Assembly (NCBI GenBank): GCA_964019165.1
Contig: OZ025282.1
Coordinates: 12,606,229 to 12,670,228, forward strand
Length of the DNA: 64,000 nt
From: Mastigias papua
Taxonomy: Eukaryota; Cnidaria; Scyphozoa; Rhizostomeae; Mastigiidae
Direction of reading: 5' to 3'
A program made the translations under genes and the position numbers. Positions 34,534 to 49,500 of the stretch are shown here, one piece after another; position 1 is the stretch's first letter; each line of letters begins with the position of its first letter. The notes beneath the pieces were generated by a model that ran no database searches, was not told the DNA's origin, and saw nothing but the letters and a program-made list of their open reading frames with translations.

Positions 34534-37500
34534 CTGTGTAAGATATAAAATATAAATAAGCCAGTTTCAACAGTGAAGAGAATGATTGAAAATTTCTGAT
34601 CTTGAAGTAATGCTATGATAATAGTTAAATGGACAATCGTCTACAACCAAAATTATGAAGTAAGGAATTAAATATTTGGAAGCTCATCATCCATGCTAAT
34701 ACCTTAATAAAGCCAAGAAAAAGCAGACAGTTATGACTCTAAATGGCACAAGGAGTCACAAGTGCCTGATATATGCTTGTTGTGCAAGCAGGAGGATCCT
34801 GGCCCTTGGTGTCGGATATCAACAGGGCCGAATTGTGCTGTCTACTAATAAAGGGAGTTTCAAAATATTTAACCATTTTACCCGAAAATACGTCAATTAC
34901 CGCGGCTTTTCAGGGGGCCACGTGAAAGATTTATAATTGAAAACAATTATGTTATAATTAAAATAAAAATAAATCAAGTCTTTGAAAATAATTGAGAGAT
35001 AAGTAAGTACGAGGCCATGTAAGGATTTGTAAACCATCGTCGCTGTCTATCATTTAATAATGTTGGGGATATTTGGCCATGTAGTATTTTCATTGAGACT
35101 ATATTTTATAACTGATTCATTGTTTTTTCCTCATTTTTATTTAAGCTCTTTTTTAATGTTTTATGTAGATCTGATTTATATTGAATTGAATTCTAAACAT
35201 AAATAGATGGCTTCAAAAATCAAGCGTGCTACTTACTACAGACTTAGATCCGACCTGAAATCAAAATTACTACACTGGCGACGAGTCTGTGGATCGAATT
35301 CCAGAGGGAAAGCGTCGTAAGTACATTGCATACCTTGTTGATGATTACAAGTTTGTTCTGCATAGCTACAAAGCAGCTATGGCTACTCAAATTACAGCGC
35401 CAGGAGTTCACCCATTTTATCCACACGGCGATCCAAACAAAATAGCGCAAACCTGGGACACATGGCAGAAATCTTTCAACACTTTCTAGATGCCTCCGGT
35501 ATAACAAATGATAAACGTAAGAAAGCTATGCTCTTACACATGGCAGGCCATCAAACTCAAGAAGTGTTTGATACCTTAGATCCTGAAAATGACACTTACG
35601 ATAAGGCCCTAGAAGGTTTAACATTATACTTCTCTGTCAAGAAAAACGTTCCGTTCGAGAGAAATGTATTTCATCAAACGAAACAACAAGCAGGCGCGTC
35701 AGTTGAATAATTTGTCACTCGATTGAGGAAACTAACAGAACCATGTGAGTACGGTGATCAGACTGAAGATCAAATTCGTGATCAAGTCATTGCAACTTGC
35801 TCATCAACTGGACTCTGCAAGAAATTATTCACTGAACCGGATTTAACTTTGGCTAAAGTCATTGAAATAGCTCAGGTTAGGGAAACTGTACATCATCAGG
35901 TAAAAGAAATAGATGCAAAGCATCAGCAGCCTACCTTGCACACACCATCAGCCCAAGGTAAATTTGCTCATAGATTCAGGATCCACCCTCAATATTCTGT
36001 ATGGACCACACTGACATGTCAAATGCAAAAATCTTTCCATATCAAGCACAAGAACAGCTAAAGATTATAGGCACGTTTAACGCACATATCCCATCAAATG
36101 ATAGAACAATTGCTGTAAAGATTCATGTTGTTAGAGGAAAAGGGGGTGCAATTCGTGACAAAGAAACTCCTGAAAGGTTTGACTTGCTTCGGGTAGGTCC
36201 AGTTTCCAGAGATTCACTTCCTGTCAACACAATCTCTTCAAGTGCTGCAAATCCATTACTCATGGACATTCTGGAAAGGAATGCCAAACTATTTTCTAGG
36301 ACTGGAAAATTAAAGAATTTCCAACTAAAATTACACATAAATCCCGATGTTACTCCAGTGCAACAACCAATCCGTAGTATTCCCTTTCACACAAGAAAGA
36401 ACGTGGAAGAAGAGCTTCAAAAGCTGAACATTGTTGAGAGGGTTAAATGGTTCTACTAGTTGGATTAATCCCATTGTGGCTGTCCCTAAAAAGGACAATA
36501 AAATCCGTCTTTGTTTAGATATGAAGCGAGCAAATGCAGCCATAATTCGTGAAAGGCATATCATACCTAAAGTTGAGGACATATTGATTGAATTGCACGG
36601 TGCAAAATACTTTTCCAAGCCAGCCTTGAGAGCTTGAACTTCATCCAAATAACAGAGATATTGCCACCTTTGCTACTCGCAAAGGCTCGTTTTGATATAA
36701 AAGATTGATATATGGTGTTTCATGTGCATTTGAGAGCTTTCAAAGGCAAAAATTGAAACTGTGATTGCAGGGTGTACGGGTGCAAAGAATATCAGTGATG
36801 ATATCCTTGTTTGGGGTACTACAGAAGAGGAACACAATAGTCGTCTCAACCCAGTCCTAGAATGCCTAAGAGAAGCTGGTCTTAATTCAACAAAGACAAG
36901 TGCATGTTCTGTACAGATCATCTTGTATTTGCTGGTCATGAACTCTCGCCCAAAGGAATTTCACCTCAAAAAAGCCGCATTGATTCTATTGCGAAAATGC
37001 CTCCACCTACCACAGCAACAGGTGGAAGGTCATTCCTTGGAATGACAAAGTTTTGTAAACAGTATATTCCAAACTACTCCACAATCACTGAACCTTTAAG
37101 ACTTATCACAAAGAAGAATTAAAGGTTCACTTGGGATTTAGCACAAAAATCAGCTTGTGATCAATTGAAACGCAGCCTTATCAGTGCTCAAGTAATGGCT
37201 TTCTACAATCCAGATGCAGATACTAAGCTAATTGTTGATGGCAATCCAATAGGGCTCGGTGCAATTCTCACCTAAGAGTAAGGTGATGGCACATGGAGAC
37301 CACTTGCATATGGCTGAAATGCTCCTAGTCCAGTCAAAGAAAGATACGGTAAAACAGAAAGAGAAGCATTAGCAGTAACATTCTCTAGTCAACATTTCCA
37401 CTATTATTTTTACGACAGAGAGTTTACAATTCTGACGGATCACAAACCACTCACAAATTTTTGCAGTACATTCAAATCTTCCTCCTCGCCTTCAACGCAG

Positions 37501-40500
37501 GATGCTCCGACTGCAAGCGTATCAGTTCAATATCCAACACATACCTGGGACTGACATGATCTCAGACTATCTCTCTCGTCAACCACTTCATAGTCTCAAC
37601 AGTGATACATCAGCAGAAGTTTTCATCAATTTGATCGCACACAATGTAATCCCACTGTCATGCTCTAATAGAGAAAATTGCAACAGCAACCAAAGCTGAT
37701 GACATTCTACAGAAAGTTTTATCCTACATTGCGTCAGGCCAATGGGCTGACAAATCAAATCTGCTGAAAACATTCTATCAGGTACGAGATCAATTGTCTC
37801 TTAAAGATAACATCCTATTAAAAGGAAATCTTACTATGATTCCCACTAAGCTACAAGATAGTATTTTACAACTCGCACACGCACAACATCAAGAAATCAA
37901 CAAGACCAAAAGTCTATGAAGAGAAAAATTGCGGTGGCCTATTATGAACTCTGACGTTGAATCTATGATTGCTTCTTGTCACGCTTGTCAAATTACAGCG
38001 CCTTCATCTTTGAACTATCAGCCATAAAAAATGTCAGAGATTCCTAAGTTCTGATGGTACACTCTTGCAGTCGAGATACAAGGACCATATCCTACAGGAG
38101 AATATATTCTTCTACTAATCGATTACAGATCCCGCTATCCAGTGGTCACACTTCTAAAGACTGTCACCTCTACGACTGTTATTAGCAGTTTGCATAAAGT
38201 TGTCACTATGTTCGGCTATCCCAAGCGCATTTGCGCCGACAATGGTCCACAGTTCATCTCAAGGCAATTCACTGCCTACATTTAAAGTTATGCAATTAAA
38301 CACCGACGAGTGACTCCGCATAGGCCAACAGCAAATGGGGAAGTTGAAAGAATGAGCCGGAAAATCAAACATGCTATCCAATGGGCTCACCACGAATGTG
38401 AACACTGGAGAGATGAAGTACAAGATTTTTTACTAGTGTATACAACCACTCCTCATGTTATTAATGGTGCTGCACATGCTGACCTTATGTTCAAATAGGC
38501 TGCACGAAATGATATCCACAGTGGCACAACCTCATTCCAAAGACCAAGATGGACCTTGCCGTAAATCACAGTGATGCCCAGCGAAAACAGAAAATAAAGT
38601 CAGCTGCAGACTCTCAGAGGAAAGCAAAAGTGACCAATATTGTAATTGGTGACAAAGTCCTCTGCAAGAACTTGTTCAAAGCAAACAAACTGTCTTCCGG
38701 GTGGGAAAATTTGCCGTACACAGTCGTGGCAGTCTACCACAGCTCTGCAAAAATCCAGAATGCGGAGTGTATCACCTATGTCAGAAATAAGGTACACCTA
38801 AAGCCTTATATTCACAAGAAGGAGAATGAAGCTACCATAGAGGCTGAATCAGAGCTCAAGCAACATCAGGGACAACTTAGTTCCAGAGAAGAAGCCTTAA
38901 CCCGTCCAAGACGAACTCTTTCAAGACCACAGAGGTATTGTTGGACTCTTTGAAATGACAATATCAGAACACAAACATTTGAGCTAATTCTGTTTTGTTC
39001 AGTTACCCTCTATCAAGGGATGAATGTAGTATTTTCACTGAGACTATATTTATAACTGATTTATTGCTTTTTCCTCATTTTTATTTAACCTCTTTTTCAA
39101 TGTTTTATGTAGATTTGATTTATATTGAACTGAATTCTAAACATAAATAGATGGCTTCAAAAATCAAGCGTGCTACTTATTACCGACTTAGATCCGACCT
39201 TAAATTAAAATTACTACAAGCCATTTTAGCTTTTAAATGAGAGAATCAGCAGGTGCATTATAACCACTGTTTGTCACAATTCTAGCAGCTCGATTTTGTA
39301 ACTTTCGCAATGTAAGTCCCCTGGTGTCCCCACAGCTCCCCCACACAGCGCAATAGTAGCGGAAATACGGTTCAACGATACCTCTAGAGGTCTGGCAGAG
39401 AGTTTCCTGGATTAGCAGTTTCTTAGCATACTATAAAGACCCTAAAGCACGAGAAATCTTAGCCCACAAGAATCTAGTGTGCTCATCCCAAAGAAGATGT
39501 TGATCAAGTTGAACTCCCAAATATTTAGTTTTCTCAACAATCTCAATTTGTGAGTCATCAATAACAAAAGAATAGGGCTTTCTTATCAGCGATCTTCTTA
39601 AGGTTTGGCCGAGATCCTAACACTATTGCTTGAGTTTCAATCACATTCAGAGATAGCATATTTCCCTGAAGCCATTGCTTCACAAGATTCTACTCTCTAT
39701 TAAGGTTATGATTGAAATCATCGAAGAATGTGACAAAGTGGTATCATCAGCATACATGGAGACTGGCCTATTGTGCAGAGAAAAGTAAGATCAATAATAT
39801 AGATAAAAATAGTAGATGACCAAGAAAAGATCTTTGCCGCACTCTACAGTTGATATTGTCTAGCCCTAAGGACACACCATTATATATAACTACAGTCACG
39901 CAGTAATGTCAGGAATTTTTCATGTGATGTTTGCTTCTGCTACTCTGCAAACCACGTATGAGAACTTTCTCCAAATCTTTCGGTCCAATGATATCGCTCC
40001 TATGTCCTCAAAATCTTGTTTTCTCCTCAAAGGTGGTATCGGTACGTCTCTTTTAATCCAATCTGCTCTTTTGATATCTTTATTTAATGTTGTTACGATA
40101 CTTTCTCTGAGCCTACCTCTATACCCTTTCTCTGATCTTTCAAAGTAGAATCTCACAGTTTTAATTGCTGACGTTTCATCTGAAAGACGCAATATGTGAC
40201 CTAGCACCTTCCATCTGCCATTCAAGATTTCAATTGATATTAGCTTTTCGTCGCATCTTTTATATAAATTATGACTTGAGATCTTATTTGGATATCTGTT
40301 TCCTATTTGTTGCCCCAGTTGCATCCGTGAAAGTATCAAGATCACAGGTCTCTTTTTGTGCCGTACAACAAGTTGAACGGATGTCATGTCAATTGAAAAT
40401 GTTGAAATCCTTTTTGTTAATGAGCATAAGCATATAGGTATGATTATGGACTCACAGGTAAATTGTCAGAATCACATTAGAGCAACCATTCTTAAAGCTA

Positions 40501-43500
40501 GGAGAGGTATTGGAATAATTCGGTATCTTTTCAAATATGTGTCTAGAGACATTCTTAACTTTGCCTACAAGCTATGTGGTAGATCTCATCTCGACTATGG
40601 TGATATACTATATCACAGATATGACCTTGAACTGCAATTAAATGTTACAAAAAAATTGAACAAATGCAGTACGCTGCGACCCTGGCAGCTGCTGGTGCAA
40701 GGACAGGTACAAGTAGGCAAAGACTTTATAACGAGCTGGGATAGGAAAACCTTTACAGTAGAAGATGGTACGATCATTTGTGTCACTTTTTCAAGTTGAA
40801 AGATAGGGAATCACCTGAATATCTCCTTAGGAAAATCCCTGGAGAATGACATATGAACTACAATTTTAGGAGAATCCGTACATTTACTTCATCGTTTGAC
40901 AGGACAACCCCATTGTCAAGCACATATTTTAGTAATTTTGTCTATTAATGGAACTTGCTTGATAGCTATACAAGGTGCTCCCGCTGCATTTCTGAATTTA
41001 AAGAGGAACCTCTGCAAGATACGCTCCACTGACAACTGTTGATATTTAATATTTATGAAATGGAAGGTGCTAAAATTTCAAAAAAACTGTGTTTGCAGTT
41101 TAGCGCATTGCACGAGTATAAGTTCATGCATAGAATAAATGCTACAAGTCAGATATGTAAGTGCGGCACAGCTAATGAGGAAAACTAGCATTCCCTCCTA
41201 CACTGCCCCTTGTATACCGACATTCGCCTTAAACTCCATGACGAAATCTCGGAATTTCTAGATCTAGATGTTCTTAACCTTGATGATGATTTTTTCTGCT
41301 CCCTACTATTGTATGGTAATGATGACTTTCCTTTTCTTAGCAATAAAATAATTCTAGAAGCTACTATAAAGTAAATAAAGTCATTGAAAAGATTTAAGTC
41401 TATCAATGATGAAAGGTAATTTTCTCCTGGAATACCAACTGTGTGCTTAAATGTTGTGTTAGTAGATATACAGGAACGTGTCTTTTCTTCCTATAGACTG
41501 CTATGTTCGTTCAGTGACATCTTTCGTTGATCAGTTGTTGGCGCGTATCATTATTTTACGTGCAGAGGCAGAAAGAGGAGACGGCGATATTGACCATACT
41601 CTGACTCTACTCTGATAGACCATAGGTACAACATAAATTACATGTATATACACAAAATCGATTAAGATCTAAAATTAACTTGACTATATACAAGTAAGCA
41701 ACTTAATGGAAAAGCAGGCTGGTTGTGAAGAGATGAATAGAAGTAGACAAAGGAGATAGCAAGATAATGTGACGTAGATTTTGCTTGCTTACGTTAAATT
41801 AGAGGTGTTAATGTAAAACTGGCCAAATTGTGGAAATTGAATGTGGATGAAAGGGTGAGAAGGAAAAATTGTCTAAGTGAAAAATGGCCTAAGTTGCAAT
41901 GTGTACATTCACTACAGGTACATTGAGTTTATGTGTGTGAAAGTAAATTATATGCTAGTCTAAATGTCTGTAATTGCAGGGGTCGCGGAGTCAATCAATT
42001 TGCGACATAATGATAATGTATATAAACTGTCATAGTGTATTTGGGTTATCATTATGATCACCCATATCGATTTTGATGTAATAATCTTTCATTTGAAATC
42101 ATTCGAGGATTGTGTGCTCTAAGACTAATCTCCTCATCCGGGGTGCCTGTAATATAGACTTTAAGTATTAAGTATTAAGTGTTAAGGTTAAGTATTAAGT
42201 GTTGAGTGTTTTGTTATGTGTTAATAGCGTATAATACATACTTTAGTTTTGATATGTTAAGTGTTGGTTATAGTGGAAAGTCGCTGATAAATAAATCCTT
42301 TCCCACTGTGACTGGCACGTAGTCTAAAATGTCATTGTGCTCTTAGGCTGTATGAGATAAAAACAAGTTGAACTATTGTACATTAAGGCAGATTTCCACA
42401 GGCGAATTGTTCGGAGAATTCGCCGCGAAACTTAAATAAATATTATGCTTAAGCCACACGTACCTTCTCCCTTATCACCTCGTCTTCGCAAAATTGTTCT
42501 TCAGAATTCTCGGATATTGACTCTGAGCACTGCTGCAACAAAGAATATTGCAGCTGTTGCTTCTGGAGGGAAATCAAAGTTGAAAGCACTTCTGGATCTT
42601 GGCAATCCAGAGTAATATTCATATGTTGACTTTGAGCAGCCATAGCTTGAACAATCCAGCAACACAACGATGGGGATCAAGAAACACGTGGCCTGCTTCC
42701 TGCAGCCTGATTGGTTTAACGAGTCATGCGAAATTTTCTTCGCGAAAAAGTAGAACTTGTTTCTACTTTTTCAAGCGCTCACTGTGAAAATAAATGAATC
42801 AAACAGCCCAAGTTTCGCGGCGAATTTGCAGAACAATTCACCTCTTGGAAATCTGCCTTTAGGACTGGTTTTGAAGTGTTTGAGGCAAAGTTGTTCAGTG
42901 CTATGGTTTTTTCTGATTCAGATGTTATTTAATCTATTTATGGACAATTGTTGTCTTCTTTGTATACCTTCTGTATCTCCTAAACAGGAACCGAGCTTCA
43001 TAACAGTTCTCCAGCGCTCAGTATTTCTATCTCGTCAGAATACTCCCATTTGCCCTATTTTGCTGCTGTGTACCTATCTCTTGTGAGGATCTCTCCTGTC
43101 TTATCTGTAATAGTGTTCTTTTCGTTCTCATTTGTCGTCAGGGAATCTGCATCATCGGCATGCATAGTCTCTTGAGGTGCATAAAGTGGAGGTGCATAAT
43201 TGTCTTCATCGTCATTGTTGCTATTCATAGAACATCTAAAGCTCCTTGCCTTACGAAGTGACTCTGCCACATAGATATCAAACAACACACCGCTGAGCGC
43301 ATCACCTTGTGGTGATCACATATTAAAGATGAAGGGCTTTGTCTCAGCCTCATTTATTCCTAAATCCGACGTAATATTGCTTAACAACAATTGAATCATT
43401 CTTCCTTCATCACCATTGAGGCAATCTTTTATCGTGTTAATGAGCATTTCAAGTCAGATTGTGTCAAAGACACTACTCATATCTATACCAGTGACGTAAA

Positions 43501-46500
43501 CTCTGATTTGTAACGCTTGTATCAATGCTACTATCCATTTATATGCTCAAATAATGTCTGATGCACTGCGATTTGGTCTTTATGCTGCTGGTGAATCTAC
43601 TAGAAAATGTTGTACCTTAGATTGAATACAGCGCAGAACTACTGGATATTTGATAAGATCTTCACACCTTTCCTCTGCAGAACTGCATTCTGTTATCTAG
43701 ATAAGGTGCAAAGCATAAATTCTCAGGATTTCTACATATACCTCTTAAATTTGTTAAGTAGAACTTCATGATTTACAGTGTCAAATGCTTTTCTGAGGTC
43801 TATGAATGCCATCGTTCATAAGCGTAGGAGGCATAGGTGGCAAAAATATATGGACGTCAGGTGCTGATATGGCAGCTAATCTTAACTATTCGGTAAATTA
43901 AGACTTCCTAGCCCTAAGCAGCGAAGCACAAAGATAAATGTGAGCATTAAGTATGCAAGTCAAAGTCAGTTTCACATTTTGTGCCATGAAAAACTACGTT
44001 CTCGTCGTTTTAACAATTAATGGTGGTTCTTAAAGGGTGCTTTGTATATAAAGTAAACAATGGGCGTTGCTCAATATGCTGGATATCTTGGAAACCAATT
44101 CATTTCCCAGCTTAGAGCTACGAGATATCAATGTAAAATGTACTTACGAGGTTGTCAGTAAAAGCTCTTCTCTGTAAATGAACGGAAATCTTTTCGGGCA
44201 AAAAGTTGTGAGTAGTAATTTTTCCACAGCCACTCCGCTTCAAACTGACGCCACAATGAAAGATTTAAAAATGGAAGCATCCTAATGGTTAATAACTTGA
44301 TGCAAACAAACATCCACTGATTGGTTGAGAACAAAATATGGCTATGTTCCTGGGTATAAATAACACTTCCTTTTAGTTGTCAGATAGGTTGTTTTTAGGG
44401 ATACAGGACCTAGGTTGGCATAGAAAAGTGGCATGAGTAAATCATGTAGGTGTTAGTTTAAGCTAACCAAGGGTCCTCTAGATTATACCCTAAGCATCAA
44501 GCAGGGCATCTGAAACACAACTGCCCGAAGAATGATCAGAGAACAAGTGCTACAGCAAATAGAGTTGTCCAGCAGCCTACAAACAGCAAAGCTGGTAAGT
44601 AACGCACAGGGTTTCTGACTCGCAAAAGAAAGAGAAGCTAAAACTCCAGGAACGTACGAGAACAATGAACGTAATGCTGTGCGCACTAATTGTTCTTTGA
44701 AGTCAAGAATGGCAAAAAGGGTATATGGATTAAAGATAATGTTAATGATATTAATATTGATGAGTTTGAAGATACTGGGGGCAAATATACTTTGACTGAC
44801 AGTGATGTTTGGAATATAGTATGAATGGGAAAGGGTTTCAGAGATACTTCAATTTCTCTAGTAGGTGCTGGAGGGATAGCATTGTCCGTGGTTGGAGAGG
44901 GATAAATGTCTTTGCGCATTGTGAAAAATTCTTCATTTTATCTGCTACCAGCATTAACAACTCTAAATTTGACTTACTTTTGGGGGATGCATTTCTGAAA
45001 GCTGAAAAGTTTGTCATTGATTATAAGGGAAACCACATAAAACCTGAAAGTTACGTTTGAGCCTTTGCCTTCTGAATATGTGGCTATTTGGAAATCTGCA
45101 GTAGAACGAACAGTTGGGACTTCTTTATGCATAAAAGCAAAATGTCAGGTACTCATTGTGGTCTATTTTTGTTTAGTGATCGTCGTTGGTGAAGATTGAT
45201 GAACGCATTCTTTCTGCTCCGGTGACAAGAAAGGCTGATGATAATAATTATGTTTCCTTGGAGTGGGTCACCTCAATACAACTCGAAATAAAGTATCCTT
45301 AAAGCCTGGCACAAAAGTGATGCGTATATCGCCTGTCAAAAAATTTGTGAACAATACAGTTCAGTCAATGGTTGAAGATCATAAGCTAGCAGCTGTGCCT
45401 ACAAACGATTTCAAATTGAACCACTCGTCAAAAGGATACCAGATAGCTCTCTTCGAGAAGCTGAAAAGGCAGTATATGGCCATCGCCTGGAAAACTGCGA
45501 CAAACACACCTTGTTGACCATCCATAGATGTGCAAGGAGCCCAGCCAATCAGAGGGAGGCCATGACGTGTCCCTGATACAATGCTACTCTCTAATGCATT
45601 GAGCTATTTGCAAGTCCATGGTGCAGCCAAATTGCACTGCTGGAGAAACTTGAGGAGAGTATAGGTTCTGCGTGGACTACTGGAAGCTGAATGCAATGAC
45701 AAAGAAGGACGCAAATCTCCTGCCTGGAACAAATGAAACTCTGGATGCTCTTGGAAAAGCCAGTACACCTACCATATCTGATTTTGGCGAATTAGGCTTT
45801 TGGCGAATTCCCGTTTGAGAGGCAGATAAAGACAAGATAGCAGTATAAGCACTTAATGGACATTATGCTTTTAATACCATGCCACGCATAAGGATTTGCA
45901 AACCCTGCTACTCTCCAAAGATTGATGGGTTTATTTCTTTCTGTTTTACATCGGACTCATCACCTAGTCTATCTGGATGACATTATTGCTTTTGCACCAA
46001 GCATTGAGGGACATCTTCAACAACTAGATACAGTTCTGGAAAGAATAGCAAATGCAAGACTCACATTAAAGCCAGTAGCTAAAAAATACAGTGAAATCTC
46101 TCGTTCATATGGTATGAGACAAGAGTGTAACAGTTGATAATGCTAAAGTGAAGTCAAATATGTCAAATTTATGCTACCAAAGTTACTGGAAAGAAAATTT
46201 TGAAATCCAATCACCACATCCAATCTTGTCATAATTGTGGAAATGGATTTTGTTGGACCAATACCAATGTCAGAAAATGGAAACACATTCACATTTGTAA
46301 TGGTTGATCAATTCACTGGTTGGCCTATAGTTTACGCAGTTGACAATACCGAAGCAGACAGGGCTGCTAAGAAGGTACAAGAGTTAATTCATACATATGG
46401 CCGCCCTGATAGTCTACTATCAGGCAAAGGGGGTCACTTACTGGTGAGTTAGTCACGTCATTATGCAAGCAATTGGGAGTGAAAAAATCTGCGCTCTTTC

Positions 46501-49500
46501 CTTCCAAACGGACTGAACGAACGTTTTCAAAGTCTTAAAATGTGGACAAACAAACGTCAACAGAGCTTCTTGTGTGAATTTTGTTGACTAAAATTGACCG
46601 AAATATGTATCAGGTGCCCAATCATGTTGTCAGGATCTCCATTAGGAGACAAAGGTTATTGCTAGAGTACTAATTTTAGTTCTACCATTCTTTACATGAA
46701 AGTTGATTATTTTGGCGGTTTTAGCGCACTTTCATTGATGACTGTCTGATCGATGTCATTACATCAAAACGGCCACACATCAAACTCATCTTCTAAAACA
46801 TAAGTTGACTTTCCCATCAAAACAAATTAAATGGCACATACGCGACAGACAAGAGCTTCTTGGGAAGAAGCCGTGCTGTAACAGGCTGGATAAATCACAA
46901 CACTTGGTATGCTATAAAGTCATTTATTGTTATAAGAGAGTACGGTTAATAGTATCTTCAGATTGGCAAGAACATTGTAGAAAGCATATGAGGAGGCCAA
47001 ACAGCTTGTGAAGGTGAGGGAATTTCCATTCGCCGCGATATGTACAAATGATAGTTTAGGATGTAAATTTACTAGCTGCATATAAAGGACAACGCAGAAT
47101 AGCGTTTGAAAGGAGGCATATTTCAAAAATATGCTTGAAAAACTTAAATCAGCACGCGAAATGTTGACGCTCAGCAGTTCTTTCAAAGGAGAGCCTATGA
47201 CTAACATACTGAGGAAGTTGCTCTAATTTAAAGGGACCACATATCTCCTGTTTGCAATAATATTCTGAGAATGGAAACGTTAGAATAACGTGAAAAATCA
47301 GCCTGGAATATCGTGTGCAACACCAGATTTTAGTATGGGTCGTTTCTATACAGCAAAAAGCCTATAGGACTCAGTATTTAATTTTGAAACTGATCAAAAC
47401 TATTTTCTTTCCATTTTCTATTGTATTTTACGCGCTTTGATTGGCAAATGAAAATATTAGCAAATGAGCAAATTGGCTAAAAACACCCCTCCTTTTGCTA
47501 ACCGCAAGGAAACTAGACTGGTTGCAAGCTTAGGACATGTCGTCTTTTGCAACCTTCCTGATAATCAAGTCCTACCTGTTATGAAAAGCAGGACTCCTGA
47601 TCCCAGGGTTGATTTCTAATGGGGGCTCGGAGGGACCATGCGAACTTAAAGATCTATTCTGTACTGATCTTGTCAAAAACTGTTTCCTCTTTATCCATTA
47701 ACAATGCAGAATATGCTGTTTTCAAAGATCTTGATTTAAAGTGATACCAATGTTATTTTCCTCAGGTTGTGGGTTATTCCTTGTAATAATTCAAATTCCT
47801 TCCTCCAAGCTTCTTCCAACCCAGAAAGCAGAACTGGCTTTCTGGTCTTAGCATTGCCATTGTCTATCACACTTCCCTCTCAATAAAAAGGACTGAACTG
47901 GCACAAATCCATTTTTAGGGCAGTTAGCATCACTGCACAGTTGATGAAAAGTGCATCCCTAGGTCAGGGAAGGGAAGATTTGGGTATAGTCTATGACAAA
48001 GTCTCAGTAGCTTCAAGTCCTAAACATTGCAACTGCAAGAGAAAACGGTTTGAATATACCAGTCAATTACTAAAAAAACAAGATGGGTGAGAACCAGCTT
48101 GCATTTCTTGTAAAACTCACACCAGAGACTCATCTAATCATTTCTGCTTTGACAAAGCGGCAACACAACTAAAGACTAGGTATTGAATAAGGATGCTGTC
48201 AGGATTCAGGAAAGAGGCTATCTCATATCTTGGTCCTGCATGATCCAGAAGAGAAGAGATATGCTGATGCTAACATTTAATCAATCATCAGATACTCCAC
48301 ACACTGACATTGCAATGCTTCCAATCCATTTACTATCCTGTACCTCTGAACAGAGACATGCCTAGAGACTTTCCTTTGGAGGAGCATTCAGAAGAAAAGT
48401 GACCAACAATATATTTCTTGAGCAAATGTACTTTCCACAACACAAGGAAACAATGATGATAACTGCTGTTACTAACAAGTTATTTCCAATATAGCAAAAT
48501 GGGGCTTCAGTATGAACAACCAATAGAAACAAAATAAAGGTTGACCTTTGATCAAGCTAAATTTCCAGCCGCAAGACCAACTGTCCTATAGTTTCATAAA
48601 CATAGGGCTTTGAGCAAAATCACTGTCTTCTAGAGGGAGACTCCCCTGGAAAACAATGGGTGCCATAGACAGAGATCAGCCAACACTCTTGGCTTTCAAA
48701 AAGAGCCTCAAACACTGGGCTGGGAAGGAAAGCACCTGCAGAATACGCCACTAAATAACTTTCTTTTTGTATATAGTACACATTTTCTTTTTGTAAACAG
48801 TTTGCTTAAATTAGTATCTCTTAGCACTATTATAAATACAAGATTGGAATTTTTTGCTTCATGTGGCAGATATCCCCAGTACATATTAGTTATCATCCTC
48901 AGTTGTAGCAGTACAATGCTTTGCAAAAGGATTCATTCAGCCATGTTAAACATCTTCTGATAAGGGAATGCAGCATCTCTCAAAGGCGTAAGAACAATAC
49001 AAATAGGTACACCTCAAACCAGCTTCTATCTAAGAGTCAGACAATGCTAGACATCAAATTGCATTCTTTGATTTTGACATGAAAAGCTCATTGCTGAGTA
49101 AAATCTTATGTAAAATCTTATAATCTTATAAAAAATGTGCATGACCAAACAAAACTCAAAATGTAAATTCCAGGTGTACCTCTCCAAAAAAATCATGCTA
49201 GGTGCTTCCAGTTGATATTGCAATTACTATATCAAATAATGCTAGGTCCCTGAAGGGTGCTGAGCTACCCAAGCACTTACATACAAGATTTCCATGGTCA
49301 GTGTTCTTAACCACAGTTTCAAGAGCATAAAGTATTTCCCCATGCATCTTTCAAAGATACCAATCTAGACCAACAGTAAATCTGGATAAAATCAAAATGA
49401 CAAAAACAGAGGGGGGCATAATGACCCTCTCTACCAGTTGATGCAAGAGAACCTGGACAAGTGTCTCATTTTCCAATGTGGGTACATATTTAATCTGCTG

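Larger units (their letters stand above)
35080..39218 (+). mobile_element. Gypsy-type LTR retrotransposon 1, decayed, inserted in a LINE
   Basis: A 4.1-kb element with 195/194-bp LTRs and a primer-binding site CTGGCGACGAG just after the 5' LTR. Gag and pol lie on the plus strand in several frames with stops. Domain order gag, (protease remnant), RT, RNase H, integrase defines Ty3/Gypsy. LTR divergence of about 5.6% marks it as younger than the LINE it splits. It lies in the P450 intron, antisense to that gene. Confidence 0.92.

Noticed and set aside
34733..34936. P450 N-terminal exon close to exon 2
   Set aside because: I looked for the hinge exon here on the minus strand and found none; the exon at 51057-51346 fits in motif and phase.
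48650..48740. LINE C-terminal remnant
   Set aside because: Only one short motif (AFKKSLKHWAGK) supports it; not enough to list as a feature.
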